This document shows, piece by piece, positions 36,533 to 44,895 of a stretch of DNA of 64,000 nt. The position numbers and the translations under genes were made by a program. The notes under the pieces are model-generated. The model did no database searches. It saw only the letters and a list, made by a program, of their open reading frames with translations, and was not told the origin of the DNA. Source of the DNA: Blastopirellula retiformator (lineage in GTDB: Bacteria > Planctomycetota > Planctomycetia > Pirellulales > Pirellulaceae); NCBI RefSeq assembly GCF_007859755.1, contig NZ_SJPF01000004.1:372894-436893 (forward strand), given 5' to 3'. Numbering within the stretch: the stretch's first letter is position 1; every line of letters begins with the position of its first letter.

Positions 36533-37639
36533 CTATGACGGCTGCGACAGGTCGGGCGAAACTTCCTTTAGATACGGTTTCAACGCGGCGAACCGCGCTT
36601 CCACTTCGGCGACCTTTTCGTTGTTCATTTTGAATTCCGTCAAGATCGGCGTCGTTGGGATCGACTTGTTGGGACCATAGACGCGCGAGAGGAGATTCTT
36701 AAAGACGCCCCGCTTTTTCCAGATGTACAGGTTCGCGTCGCGTAGGCCGCCCGGCTTCACTTTGACCATCTGAATGAACTTGCCGAACATCTCCTCCAGC
36801 TTTTCGGGATCATCGCCGCTTTGCTGCAGGCTCCAGATTTCCGTTAGCAAGTCAGCATAGGCGGCCCGCTCGGTAATCACTCCCTCCGAGCCGAGACGCG
36901 ATTCTTCCAGCCAATGGAAACCGCCGCGAGCGCTAAAGACGCGGCGCACCGGCGGACGTGCCGCCAAGGAAGTTTTCATCCGCTCCAGCACATCGCCTGC
37001 TTCTTCTTTGATGTAGCCGAAGTGAGGAAACTCGGCGGCCAATTCGATCATCAACTTGGGCGACGGTAGCGGTCCCTTGTAAGCGACGCCGCCGGTCGTT
37101 TGCAGAATCACCGGTCGGGTCGCCACTTGAGCCAGCGCCCGCCAATACTGCCGCAGGTCCTCTTCGGTCTTTCCGGAGTCAGGCGGTCGCGAGATGATCG
37201 CCGTCGGGTTCAGCTTTTCCGCATGCGCAGCAAACTGCAGCATCTCGGCGGTGTCATTTCCCTGAACGCCCAAACACAGCGCTGTGGCTGACCCGCGCGT
37301 CGTTTCGGCCAGCACCTCCATTCCGTTCCGCTTTTCGTCAGCGGTCAAGAGATCGATGCTGTCGCCCGACTGCGGCCAAATCATGCCGGGCGTTCCCGCC
37401 CAGGCGACGAACTTCGCCTCTTGCGCCAAGACGTCGTAGTCGACCTCGCCATCTTCGGCGTAAGGGGTCGAGAGGATCGGAAATGGCCCGCAAACCTTCG
37501 GATCGGGCGCGACTTTTTCTGGACTAGTTTCGTCAGCCGCCAGCAAATTGGGCAGCGCCGCTGCCGCCATCAGGCCGGATGCTCCTCCGATGGCCTGCTT
37601 CAAGATGGTTCGGCGGGGGATGAGATGATTGGTCGCCAT
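36533..37639 (-). CDS. Tat-exported DapA/NanA-family aldolase or lyase
   Basis: The 368 residues begin with an RR motif and hydrophobic stretch (NHLIPRRTILKQAIGGASGL), a Tat signal unusual for this normally cytoplasmic TIM-barrel family. PFPILSTPYAEDGEVDYDVL matches the family start and FGYIKEEAGD gives the Schiff-base lysine. The usual YNxP tyrosine region reads PVILQTTGGVAY, so the proton-relay tyrosine may be absent or shifted. GAGGAG lies upstream of the ATG. It likely acts with the downstream Gfo/Idh enzyme on an exported sugar acid under control of the GntR gene upstream. Confidence 0.78.
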   Translation of the reverse strand: MATNHLIPRRTILKQAIGGASGLMAAAALPNLLAADETSPEKVAPDPKVCGPFPILSTPYAEDGEVDYDVLAQEAKFVAWAGTPGMIWPQSGDSIDLLTADEKRNGMEVLAETTRGSATALCLGVQGNDTAEMLQFAAHAEKLNPTAIISRPPDSGKTEEDLRQYWRALAQVATRPVILQTTGGVAYKGPLPSPKLMIELAAEFPHFGYIKEEAGDVLERMKTSLAARPPVRRVFSARGGFHWLEESRLGSEGVITERAAYADLLTEIWSLQQSGDDPEKLEEMFGKFIQMVKVKPGGLRDANLYIWKKRGVFKNLLSRVYGPNKSIPTTPILTEFKMNNEKVAEVEARFAALKPYLKEVSPDLSQPS

Positions 37640-37665
37640 GAAGCTCCTCGATCACGCGAAATTCA

Positions 37666-37682
37666 TTTTGCATATTGCATAT
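37666..37682. promoter_or_regulatory. Candidate GntR operator upstream of the DapA-like gene
   Basis: The A/T-rich segment ttttgcatattgcatat includes the small palindrome tgcatattgca, 27 bp upstream of the DapA-like start. A related ttttgcatat occurs in reverse orientation upstream of gntR at 38719-38736. A role as regulator site is inferred from this sharing only. Confidence 0.35.
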
Positions 37683-37825
37683 TACAGTAAGACCCACGGA
37701 ACCGGCGAACAAGTAGAACCTTCGAAAAATTCCGTAAACTTACGGATCGACACCACCCGCCAAGATTAGGGACAATCTTCGTAAGTACTCTCCAGAGAAC
37801 AGCTTCTATGAAAAACCAGGGAACC

Positions 37826-37980
37826 TAGCAGTCCGTTGATTTTCTCGACGGACTGCGTGATCGCAGGGATGCGATCCCAAAATAGCGACGTAAGTCGTTA
37901 TTTTGCGAGCCGCGAAGAGCCACGCTCTGAGCCTGGCGAGGTTGGAAAATGCCACGATGGCATTTTTCAACAGGCAGCTA
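37826..37980. repeat. Inverted-repeat element, family B, complete copy 1
   Basis: This 155-bp element runs from tagcagtccgttgattttct to ttttcaacaggcagcta. Its ends are similar inverted sequences (tagcagtccgttga and tagctgcctgttga). Inner palindromes include cagtccg/cggactg, ccaaaatagcgac/gtcgttattttg and aaatgcc/ggcattt. The final cta (37978-37980) is also the stop codon of the gntR gene. It occurs inverted at 63587-63741. Confidence 0.9.
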
Positions 37981-38715
37981 GGCCGAGTTCGATTCGCCAA
38001 ATCGCTCGGCCACGTAATCGGCCAGCCAGGTATCCAGGTGCTTGGCCAGCGCCTGTTGCGAGGCTTCGCGATCTTCGGCCAGCAGGGCCTCAATGATGGC
38101 CAGATGCTCCAGATTCTCTTCCCGGCGGACGAACCGCTCGGTCGATTGCAGCTCGAGATAGTAAGCGTCGCTTAGCGCTTTGTAGATCGTCGAATAGCGG
38201 GCGATCTCTTCTTTCAGCCGCCGATTTTGGCAATAGAACGCGATCGTCCCGTGCAGTTGTGCATCGATCCGCCGCGTCTCTTTGCTCGAGATCATGCTCG
38301 GCTCGGCGGCGATTACCTGCTTCAGATCGTGCTGCAGCGTCAGCAGTTGTTCCCGCGGAATCGTTCCGCAGGCACAGCGAATCGCTTCCAATTCCAGAAT
38401 CTTACGGACCTGGCACAGATCGCGGGCCTCTTGCGGGCCGAACTCGCGCACCCGCACCCCTTTGTGAGGCAGCACATCGACCATGCCTAGCGACTCAAGC
38501 TCCATCAGCGCTTCGCGCACTGGCGTTCGGCTGACGCCAAACTGCTCGGCCAATGGCTGAACGGTCAGCTTTTCGCCGGGTTGAAATCGCCGAGCAAAGA
38601 TAGCGATCGCCAAACGCTGACTGACTTGCGAGCGCAAACCGCCGCGCTGCAGAGGCTTGGTCAAGTCGCCAACCGACGTCGGGGCATTGTCATCGAACTC
38701 ATCGAGAGTTTCCAT
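37978..38715 (-). CDS. GntR-family transcriptional regulator, FCD type
   Basis: The 245 residues have an N-terminal winged helix (LTVQPLAEQFGVSRTPVREA, LESLGMVDVLPHKGVRVREF) and a helical FCD ligand domain (ICQVRKILELEAIRCACG-like start at residue 108, LHGTIAFYCQNRRLKEEIAR and HLAIIEALLAEDREASQQAL). FCD regulators usually bind small carboxylic acids and repress catabolic operons. The ATG at 38715 begins METLDEFDDNAPTSV. The DapA-like and Gfo/Idh genes lie downstream on the same strand and are likely targets. Its TAG stop is supplied by the end of a family B repeat. Confidence 0.87.
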   Translation of the reverse strand: METLDEFDDNAPTSVGDLTKPLQRGGLRSQVSQRLAIAIFARRFQPGEKLTVQPLAEQFGVSRTPVREALMELESLGMVDVLPHKGVRVREFGPQEARDLCQVRKILELEAIRCACGTIPREQLLTLQHDLKQVIAAEPSMISSKETRRIDAQLHGTIAFYCQNRRLKEEIARYSTIYKALSDAYYLELQSTERFVRREENLEHLAIIEALLAEDREASQQALAKHLDTWLADYVAERFGESNSA

Positions 38716-38718
38716 ACT

Positions 38719-38736
38719 GGATATTATATGCAAAAA
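38719..38736. promoter_or_regulatory. Candidate autoregulatory site upstream of gntR
   Basis: The segment ggatattatatgcaaaaa lies directly upstream of the gntR start. Its complement reads ttttgcatataatatcc, sharing ttttgcatat with 37666-37675. It may be the promoter and operator of gntR. The match is short and A/T-rich. Confidence 0.3.
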
Positions 38737-38896
38737 GCAGCCGGGTTTTGAATTCCGCCTTTTTCGCACCCAAAATTTGCGTAAAGCGAGCTACCGTCGC
38801 CATATAGGTTGGTCCGCCCATGGGGCTGCAGGTTGTTTCGTGCCGCTTGGCCAACGATAATGCGACTTCCCGCCACCCATCCCCCGGAATCCCACC

Positions 38897-40672
38897 ATGA
38901 AGATATTCCTCCGCTCGCTGCTGATCGTTGCGCTCTTGGCAAACGTCGCCCTAGCCCAAGCTCCTGCCAACAACGAACCGACCAACGCCGAAGAAGCGGC
39001 CGCCAAAAAGGCGAGAGAAGCCGCCGAGATCGACGCCCAGTACCAGGCCTGGATTGCGACGCTCACGCCGCAGCAGCAAGCTTGGGAAAAAACGCTGCAG
39101 GCCGAGCTGGGCGGTTTTTATCTGCCGATCCACAAGAAAGAAAAAGTCAAAGGCCGCTCTAACGCCTGGGACTTTGTCGCCGACGATCCTAAGCTGCCGC
39201 GGATCTTGCTGATTGGCGATTCGGTCTCGCGAGCCTACACGGGGACCGTACGGAAACAGCTGGACGGCATCGCCAATGTTCATCGCGCGCCTGCCAACTG
39301 TGGGCCGACGGCGACCGGGCTGAAGAAGCTGGACGTATGGCTGGACGACGGCAAGTGGGACGTGATTCATTTCAACTTTGGCATCCACGATCGCAACACG
39401 CCGCTGGATGATTACAAACAACGTCTGACCCAACTGGTCGAGCGGATGAAGAAGACCGGCGCGATGGTCGTTTGGGCCAGCACGACGCCGATCCCGGATG
39501 TCGAAGCGAAGAAGTTCACCGCCCAGTCGATCATCGATCGCAACAACGTCGCCGCCGAAGTGATGAAAGAACAGGGCGTAGTCACCGACGATCTTTACTC
39601 CGCGATCCTGCCCCGTTTAGACGAACTGCAACTGCCGGAGGACGTCCACTTCCGGGGCGAAGGGAATACATTTCTCGGTAAGCAGGTGGCGATCTTCCTC
39701 CAAGAAAACCTGCCGCAGGTCTACAAGCTGTCGAAGCGAGCCAGCGAGCTTGATCCGGCCGCCGCCGAACATCCTGAGATCGGCTTTGTCTTCGCCGACG
39801 CCAAAGGCAAGCCGCAAGACTTACAGCACGCGATCGTCGACACCCGCAAGCCGCAAAAGGGGCAACTGGTGATCTGGCTGATGGCCCACAACGGCACGTT
39901 GTTCGATCGACTCGCCAGCTACGGGCTGCATGCGATTCAGCCCCATTACGCCAACCGATGGTTCGGCATGATCGACGCCAAGCAGCGAGACGATGGCGAA
40001 AGCCTGGGCAAGATTCGCCTGGAAGCGGCGACCGGCGAAGACTTCAGCCCCGTAGTCGACATCCCGAAAGCGGACGGGATGAAGACCCGCGCTCTCCACT
40101 TCGTGAAGTACCTGGCGAAAGAAAACCCGGCCGGCAACTGGAAGCAGTTCCTCAACGACGATCAAACCGATCTGCGGTGGGACAAAGTGATCATGGCTGG
40201 CGCCTCACACGGCTCGACCACTTCGGCCCGGTTCGCCAAGCATCAAAAGGTGGCCCGCGTCGTGATGCTGTGCGGCCCGCGTGATCAACTGGACTCGTGG
40301 CAAGGTCTGCCGTCGGCGACGCCACAGAATCGCTACTTCGGCTTCAGCCACGTCTTGGACGGCGGCTGGACCGGCGATCACTACTGCCGTTCGTGGATCA
40401 TGCTCGGCTTGGCCAAGTTCGGTCCGGTCGTCAACGTCGACCAGGTACCCTATCCGTACGAGTCGTCACGCCGTTTGATCACCGACGCCGACGTGAAAAA
40501 GGATGCCCGCCGCGCCCACAGCAGCGTCGTCCCCGGCGGCTCGGCGGTCAAAGACGCTGACGGGAAGTTCATTCACGAAGAGGTTTGGCGATACCTGTTC
40601 ACCTACCCGGTCGATGACGTCGGCGAGGCGGTTGAACCGGAGTCGGACTGCATGCTCGATCTGCGGAAGTAG
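38897..40672 (+). CDS. Secreted double hydrolase: SGNH/GDSL domain fused to alpha/beta-hydrolase-like domain
   Basis: The 591 residues start with a Sec signal (MKIFLRSLLIVALLANVALA). The SGNH part (residues 85-280) has ILLIGDSVSRAYTGTV (block I Ser), FNFGIHDRNTPLDDYKQ (block III) and EDVHFRGEGN (Asp-x-x-His block V). The second part (residues 310-590) has VIMAGASHGSTTSARFAKHQ with a nucleophile-like Ser and a late histidine in DARRAHSSVVPGG, as in alpha/beta hydrolases. It may remove two ester types from polysaccharides. It is divergent from gntR and next to sugar-related genes, so it could belong to the same pathway. Confidence 0.8.
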   Translation: MKIFLRSLLIVALLANVALAQAPANNEPTNAEEAAAKKAREAAEIDAQYQAWIATLTPQQQAWEKTLQAELGGFYLPIHKKEKVKGRSNAWDFVADDPKLPRILLIGDSVSRAYTGTVRKQLDGIANVHRAPANCGPTATGLKKLDVWLDDGKWDVIHFNFGIHDRNTPLDDYKQRLTQLVERMKKTGAMVVWASTTPIPDVEAKKFTAQSIIDRNNVAAEVMKEQGVVTDDLYSAILPRLDELQLPEDVHFRGEGNTFLGKQVAIFLQENLPQVYKLSKRASELDPAAAEHPEIGFVFADAKGKPQDLQHAIVDTRKPQKGQLVIWLMAHNGTLFDRLASYGLHAIQPHYANRWFGMIDAKQRDDGESLGKIRLEAATGEDFSPVVDIPKADGMKTRALHFVKYLAKENPAGNWKQFLNDDQTDLRWDKVIMAGASHGSTTSARFAKHQKVARVVMLCGPRDQLDSWQGLPSATPQNRYFGFSHVLDGGWTGDHYCRSWIMLGLAKFGPVVNVDQVPYPYESSRRLITDADVKKDARRAHSSVVPGGSAVKDADGKFIHEEVWRYLFTYPVDDVGEAVEPESDCMLDLRK

Positions 40673-40702
40673 TCGTGGCAAATGCGAGACTCAGAATGCG
40701 GG

Positions 40703-43369
40703 CTATTCGCCAGCGCCATAGACGCTGAATGCTTCGCTGTAACGACGAGTCGTCAATGGACGTTCCTCCTCCGAAAGTGCGAGAACCCAAGCCGCGTTGA
40801 TCACTTGTTCGGTCAGCTTCTGCCGATCAAGCCCCGGCGGAAGCGTGTCGTCACTTGGCGCGGAAACGTCTGGGCAAAGCCGTTTTAATACAACGCGTCC
40901 CTCGTCAGTAATGGGTATCGTCGCTAAACGACATAGTAATTGCTCGCGCGTCAATTCGCTAAGCGTACGCGAGCTCTTTCGCACTGCCTGACTAACGGAA
41001 ACGCCTGGCTCGAAAACGTGCGAATAGAACTCACCGCAATAAAACGCCGTTGCAAGATCGTAGACCGGCCAAGCGGAACTGACGACTGCCGACGCTCCCA
41101 TTTCTAACAAGGCAGAAGGAAGACCAACCATCTCGTTGCCAAAGGATACGCCGTCGACCAATCCGCTTTCACAAGCACTCAAGAAGACGAACGGAGGAAA
41201 CTTCTCGCCAAGATGCCGTTGGAGCTGACGCATCGAAATGGGTCGGTCATGCAATACTAGTTTCGTAAAGTCGAGGAATTTCCAAGCGAACGTTGCGTGA
41301 CCTGCAAAATGCAAAGTTTCGACATGTTCAATGATCTCCGAAAACGTCTCAAACGTCGCTTGATCGCCTAGATATAACGAAACATTCCTTTCATCCCCGG
41401 CCAAACGGCGCCAGACCAGGTAGGCCTCAATGATCGACATTGGCAAGTCGCTCGCCGGCGCAAATATCGCCGCACTCCTGTGTTCCCTGGGGCAGACCGA
41501 TTTCCGTCGCAGGTTCATCCAGGCCTCAATCGACGGTATCTGTCCTACCGCCAATCGCTCTGGACAACCAAGGTGAAGCGGCAACAAAGATAAATCGCTT
41601 GTACCGGAGATGAGAAGATGATCTATCGTGTGCGAGAGCTTTGGCAAGACAGGAGAAAACAGCTTGCTCTTCACAAATTGGGCTGTCCTGTCGAGGCACG
41701 CGTCGAACTGAGTCGTCGCCGCCACTCGTGCGAGGTCTGCCAGTTCGGCCGAGGCCGGCAAGAGATAATTCAGCCGCGAATATAACAAGTGATACGAGTT
41801 GTAATATCCCGTAGCTTTTTCGGCATTCTTTTCGGCGATCGCCGCGAGAACTTCATTGCAGCGATGTCTCGCATCGGCCGGATCGTCTTGTCTCGCCGCC
41901 ATTGCCTCTTCGTCCCCGCGAGCTTCGTCAACTGCCGTCTTGTGACACCCAGACAGCATTTCTTGCCAACCCATGACCTCGCGATCTGCCGCATAGACGA
42001 TCCGATCAACGTCAGTTTTTGATACGACGTCAAAGAGCGTAATATGATCTATCCTACCTGCCTGCACCAGATAAGCTTCCAGTCCGAACGCTCCCTCGGA
42101 AATGTGAAGTATGGCAAGTTTCATGGGGACTTGTAAATCCTGGCCGGGAACGAAACGTCGCAGTTCTTCCAGGTGCTCGCGAACTTGCCAATTGTCTTCA
42201 ATTATGGAGGCGCGTGCGCCCGCAATTTTCTTCAATCCAGGTAAGGCCTCGTCAAAGTGCATGGAAGCGACGTCGGGAAGCGAATCCAAGAGACCGAGAC
42301 GTCGCTTGTACTCTCCCCAACTTTGATTGAGTTTTTTTTCGACCGCCTGTCGCAACAATAATTGCTCGGTTAGTCGGACCGACTTTCCTCGGTCGACCTC
42401 ACGCACCGCCTCGTCAAGGCGTCCGAGTTGGGCCAAGTAACTTGCTCTCTCGGATCGGGCAGGAGCGAACGCTCGCAACTGATAGAGACGTTCCTCAATA
42501 GAACGACATTGAAGCAGCGTTTGAGCAAGGAGTTCGCTCAATTCCAGAAGTTGGTCCGCGGCCTCGCCAAAGTCGTCTCGCAGCGCATATATCCTCGCAG
42601 CCAACCGCTTCGCATCAACGTACCCACCAAAGTTGCCCGCTTCCGCCATTTGCTTGATCGCCATCAATGCGTAGTTTTTCGCATCTTCGAGACGTGCACT
42701 TTTCCCCTCTCTCTCCCAACGTCGCATATTGTGACGAGCTTGCGCCATGTTGATGCTATAGGGTGGCCATGAAGGATGATTAATCGGCCAGCCTGCCTGG
42801 GCGTCCGCGAATGCGGCATCCGCCTGGTCGCCGACAAACTCGACTTCCGTCAACGCAAAGTCATACAAATGGGAATAGGCCAGCGCAATGTTGTATCGGT
42901 TTTTCGCAGGCGCAATACCGGCTGGAGCGCTTTCCCAAAACGTAATCGCGTCGTGAAGCCCTTCAATAGCTGCACTTCGTTCCACATCGTCCATCGTTAT
43001 TTTCAAATGCACCAGCCATAACAACCCCAGAGAATTCTTCGCTAGTGCGACATAGTGGTCGAACCCATGCTTCTGTGAAATGTCAATTGCAAACTTCAGG
43101 GCGTCTTCCGCCTCCCGCTTGTCATCCCAGCTATGGAGTCGTTCGTAACGCGTTCGCATCAACGTGGCCCGCATTCCTAGCGCCTGGATCAACTGTTCCC
43201 AGCGACTTCGCTTCATTGCGTACTGGATTACCAGCCCCAATTCTAGGTCGGCTTGGTGCGAATCCTGATCGCGGTCCCGTTGTTGGTAGAGGGCCAGAAA
43301 TTGCTCCGCTTCAGCGAACCTTTGTCGCGCTTCGTCGTCGGATTGAATTCCGTTGAAGTAGACCGACAC
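40703..43369 (-). CDS. CHAT-domain caspase-like protease with TPR-like N-terminus
   Basis: The 888 residues begin at a GTG with GGAGG seven bases upstream. Residues 1-330 are helical and repeat-like (ALGMRATLMRTRYERLHSWD, YLAQLGRLDEAVREVDRGKS), consistent with TPRs. The CHAT protease covers about 560-830: DHLLISGTSDLSLLPLHLGC, the catalytic His691 in LHFAGHATF, Cys733 in FVFLSACESGL, then GNEMVGLPSALLEMGASAVV. In other bacteria CHAT proteases act in programmed death or anti-phage pathways. The EACC1-like gene is 40 bp upstream on the same strand. Base composition is visibly more A/T-rich than the flanking genes, suggesting transfer. The substrate is not visible; no gasdermin-like gene is adjacent. 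Confidence 0.88.
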   Translation of the reverse strand: MSVYFNGIQSDDEARQRFAEAEQFLALYQQRDRDQDSHQADLELGLVIQYAMKRSRWEQLIQALGMRATLMRTRYERLHSWDDKREAEDALKFAIDISQKHGFDHYVALAKNSLGLLWLVHLKITMDDVERSAAIEGLHDAITFWESAPAGIAPAKNRYNIALAYSHLYDFALTEVEFVGDQADAAFADAQAGWPINHPSWPPYSINMAQARHNMRRWEREGKSARLEDAKNYALMAIKQMAEAGNFGGYVDAKRLAARIYALRDDFGEAADQLLELSELLAQTLLQCRSIEERLYQLRAFAPARSERASYLAQLGRLDEAVREVDRGKSVRLTEQLLLRQAVEKKLNQSWGEYKRRLGLLDSLPDVASMHFDEALPGLKKIAGARASIIEDNWQVREHLEELRRFVPGQDLQVPMKLAILHISEGAFGLEAYLVQAGRIDHITLFDVVSKTDVDRIVYAADREVMGWQEMLSGCHKTAVDEARGDEEAMAARQDDPADARHRCNEVLAAIAEKNAEKATGYYNSYHLLYSRLNYLLPASAELADLARVAATTQFDACLDRTAQFVKSKLFSPVLPKLSHTIDHLLISGTSDLSLLPLHLGCPERLAVGQIPSIEAWMNLRRKSVCPREHRSAAIFAPASDLPMSIIEAYLVWRRLAGDERNVSLYLGDQATFETFSEIIEHVETLHFAGHATFAWKFLDFTKLVLHDRPISMRQLQRHLGEKFPPFVFLSACESGLVDGVSFGNEMVGLPSALLEMGASAVVSSAWPVYDLATAFYCGEFYSHVFEPGVSVSQAVRKSSRTLSELTREQLLCRLATIPITDEGRVVLKRLCPDVSAPSDDTLPPGLDRQKLTEQVINAAWVLALSEEERPLTTRRYSEAFSVYGAGE

Positions 43370-43409
43370 TTATCGCCTCCGATCTTAGGTGGTGAATGAG
43401 CGAGCCAAT

Positions 43410-43802
43410 TCACGACGACTTGGACGTCTCCTTGTCGACCTCAAGATAAATTTTCTTCGCCCCTAGGTCCTTTGCCATTGCCACATACTCTTCGATCTCG
43501 TGCATTGGGGTATCAGAGGGAACCTCAACCCGAGCGTCGTTCTCGCCAACAATAACAATCGTTCCTTTGTTGCCAACTTCCGCTTGAACAATCTTCAGAA
43601 GCCCAACGAGAATTGTCGTCAGCACCGTGCCTATCGCACCTACGATCGCCACGATGATCGTCGGATCTGGAGCCAACATTCTTTGCTGATTGGGCAGATA
43701 GACCAGTTCATACTTGGCCGAATCTCCATCGCGAGATTTAGACAGTTCGGTGTAGACGCCATCCAAAGGAATGACGAAGGAGCGGATTTCAAGACGATCC
43801 AT
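43410..43802 (-). CDS. EACC1-like membrane protein (effector-associated constant component 1)
   Basis: The 130-residue protein has a soluble beta-rich N-terminal segment (MDRLEIRSFVIPLDGVYTEL), a single Gly/Ala-rich membrane helix (TIIVAIVGAIGTVLTTILVG) and a C-terminal domain TIVIVGENDARVEVPSDTPM that leads into helix EIEEYVAMAKDL. This order, and the pattern of a helix followed by I-V-x-G-x-x-R-x-x-E-V-P, match my recollection of the EACC1 family found beside CHAT and trypsin-like effectors in NTP-dependent conflict systems. GGAAG lies nine bases before the ATG. It probably tethers or senses for the CHAT protease encoded 40 bp downstream. Confidence 0.65.
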   Translation of the reverse strand: MDRLEIRSFVIPLDGVYTELSKSRDGDSAKYELVYLPNQQRMLAPDPTIIVAIVGAIGTVLTTILVGLLKIVQAEVGNKGTIVIVGENDARVEVPSDTPMHEIEEYVAMAKDLGAKKIYLEVDKETSKSS

Positions 43803-43854
43803 TGGAAACTCTTCCGTTTTTGACCCAGGTCGAACAGATGATCGCGACGGGACG

Positions 43855-44019
43855 TTACCCGTGGGCGAACGCCCGAGCAGATGTCTTAAACTCGTCCCGT
43901 AAGGATCCCCCTAGATATATCCGCTCACCTATCGGTCCACAACTTTCTTCTCGTAGAAGTTGATAATCTTCACTTCCAGCGATCATCCGCACCGACATCC
44001 AAAACGCGAATAATCCCAT
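43855..44019 (-). CDS. Doubtful small ORF upstream of the EACC1-like gene
   Basis: The 54-codon frame MGLFAFWMSVRMIAGSEDYQ ... KTSARAFAHG lies between the TauE stop and the EACC1-like start, in the operon direction. A longer version starting at 44064 overlaps the end of the TauE gene. There is no clear ribosome site and no known motif. It could be a small third component, a remnant, or noise in the promoter region of the CHAT operon. Confidence 0.2.
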   Translation of the reverse strand: MGLFAFWMSVRMIAGSEDYQLLREESCGPIGERIYLGGSLRDEFKTSARAFAHG

Positions 44020-44054
44020 GCTATCCGCGCGCTCAAGTGACTGATTCCGATCGT

Positions 44055-44864
44055 TCACCCCCAAAGCGTCTTCGCGATCACAAACATCGCCACCGCCACA
44101 ATCACCACGGCAAAACCTTTTTGCAGCACGGTGGCTGACAATCGTTTACCGATCGTTTGGCCGGCGAACAGGCCGCCGACGCCGCCGGCGATGAACAGTA
44201 GCGTCAGGACCGGTTCGATCGAGCGGCCGAGCAACAGATGCGACGTCACGCCGCTGACGCTGACAATGGCGATCACCATCAGCGAGGCCCCCACCGCTTT
44301 GTGGATCGGCATGCTGGTGAAGAAGATGAGCGCCGGCACGATCACAAATCCGCCCCCCACGCCAAACATGCCGCTCAGGATGCCGGTGATCAAACCAACC
44401 GCCGACAGCATCATCGCGCAACGTGAGGTCAGCAGCAGTTGACCGTCGGCATTGCGGCGACACGTTGCCGGCGCCTCGTCCGCGTCTGACTCGCAAGTGA
44501 TCGGCTTGGCCGCCGCCTTTTGCCATAGGCGAACCGCGACGACCAGCATCAGCAGGGCGAATAGCGATAGCAAGAGCGTCTCGCTCATCCGCCCCGCAAT
44601 CAGCGTGCCGAGTGGGGCGCCAATCATGCCGGCGACGGCGAACAGCAGCCCGGTCCGAACTTCAACATCGCCATGTCGCAAGCGAGCGAAGAACCCGATC
44701 AGCGAGGTCGCTCCGACGGCGGCCAGCGAGATGCCGACCGCCTCGTACATCGAAACTCCCATGCCGTAAACCAACAGCGGCACGGCGAAGATCGCTCCAC
44801 CGCCGCCGGTCAGTCCGAGCGACAGACCGACAATCGCGCCAAACAGCAGTGCGACGGGTGACAT
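44055..44864 (-). CDS. TauE/SafE-family sulfite exporter-like permease
   Basis: The 269-residue membrane protein has about eight helices and the family's duplicated Gly-rich motifs: IVGLSLGLTGGGGAIFAVPL near the start and GILSGMFGVGGGFVIVPALI in the second half. TauE/SafE proteins export sulfite or related sulfur anions. It lies 31 bp after the persulfide dioxygenase-rhodanese gene on the same strand, so it likely removes sulfite made by that enzyme. The central loop (SDADEAPATCRRNADGQLLL) is cytoplasmic. Confidence 0.88.
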   Translation of the reverse strand: MSPVALLFGAIVGLSLGLTGGGGAIFAVPLLVYGMGVSMYEAVGISLAAVGATSLIGFFARLRHGDVEVRTGLLFAVAGMIGAPLGTLIAGRMSETLLLSLFALLMLVVAVRLWQKAAAKPITCESDADEAPATCRRNADGQLLLTSRCAMMLSAVGLITGILSGMFGVGGGFVIVPALIFFTSMPIHKAVGASLMVIAIVSVSGVTSHLLLGRSIEPVLTLLFIAGGVGGLFAGQTIGKRLSATVLQKGFAVVIVAVAMFVIAKTLWG

Positions 44865-44895
44865 GGGATGACCTCCCTTTCCCGCGGCGCGCGGC

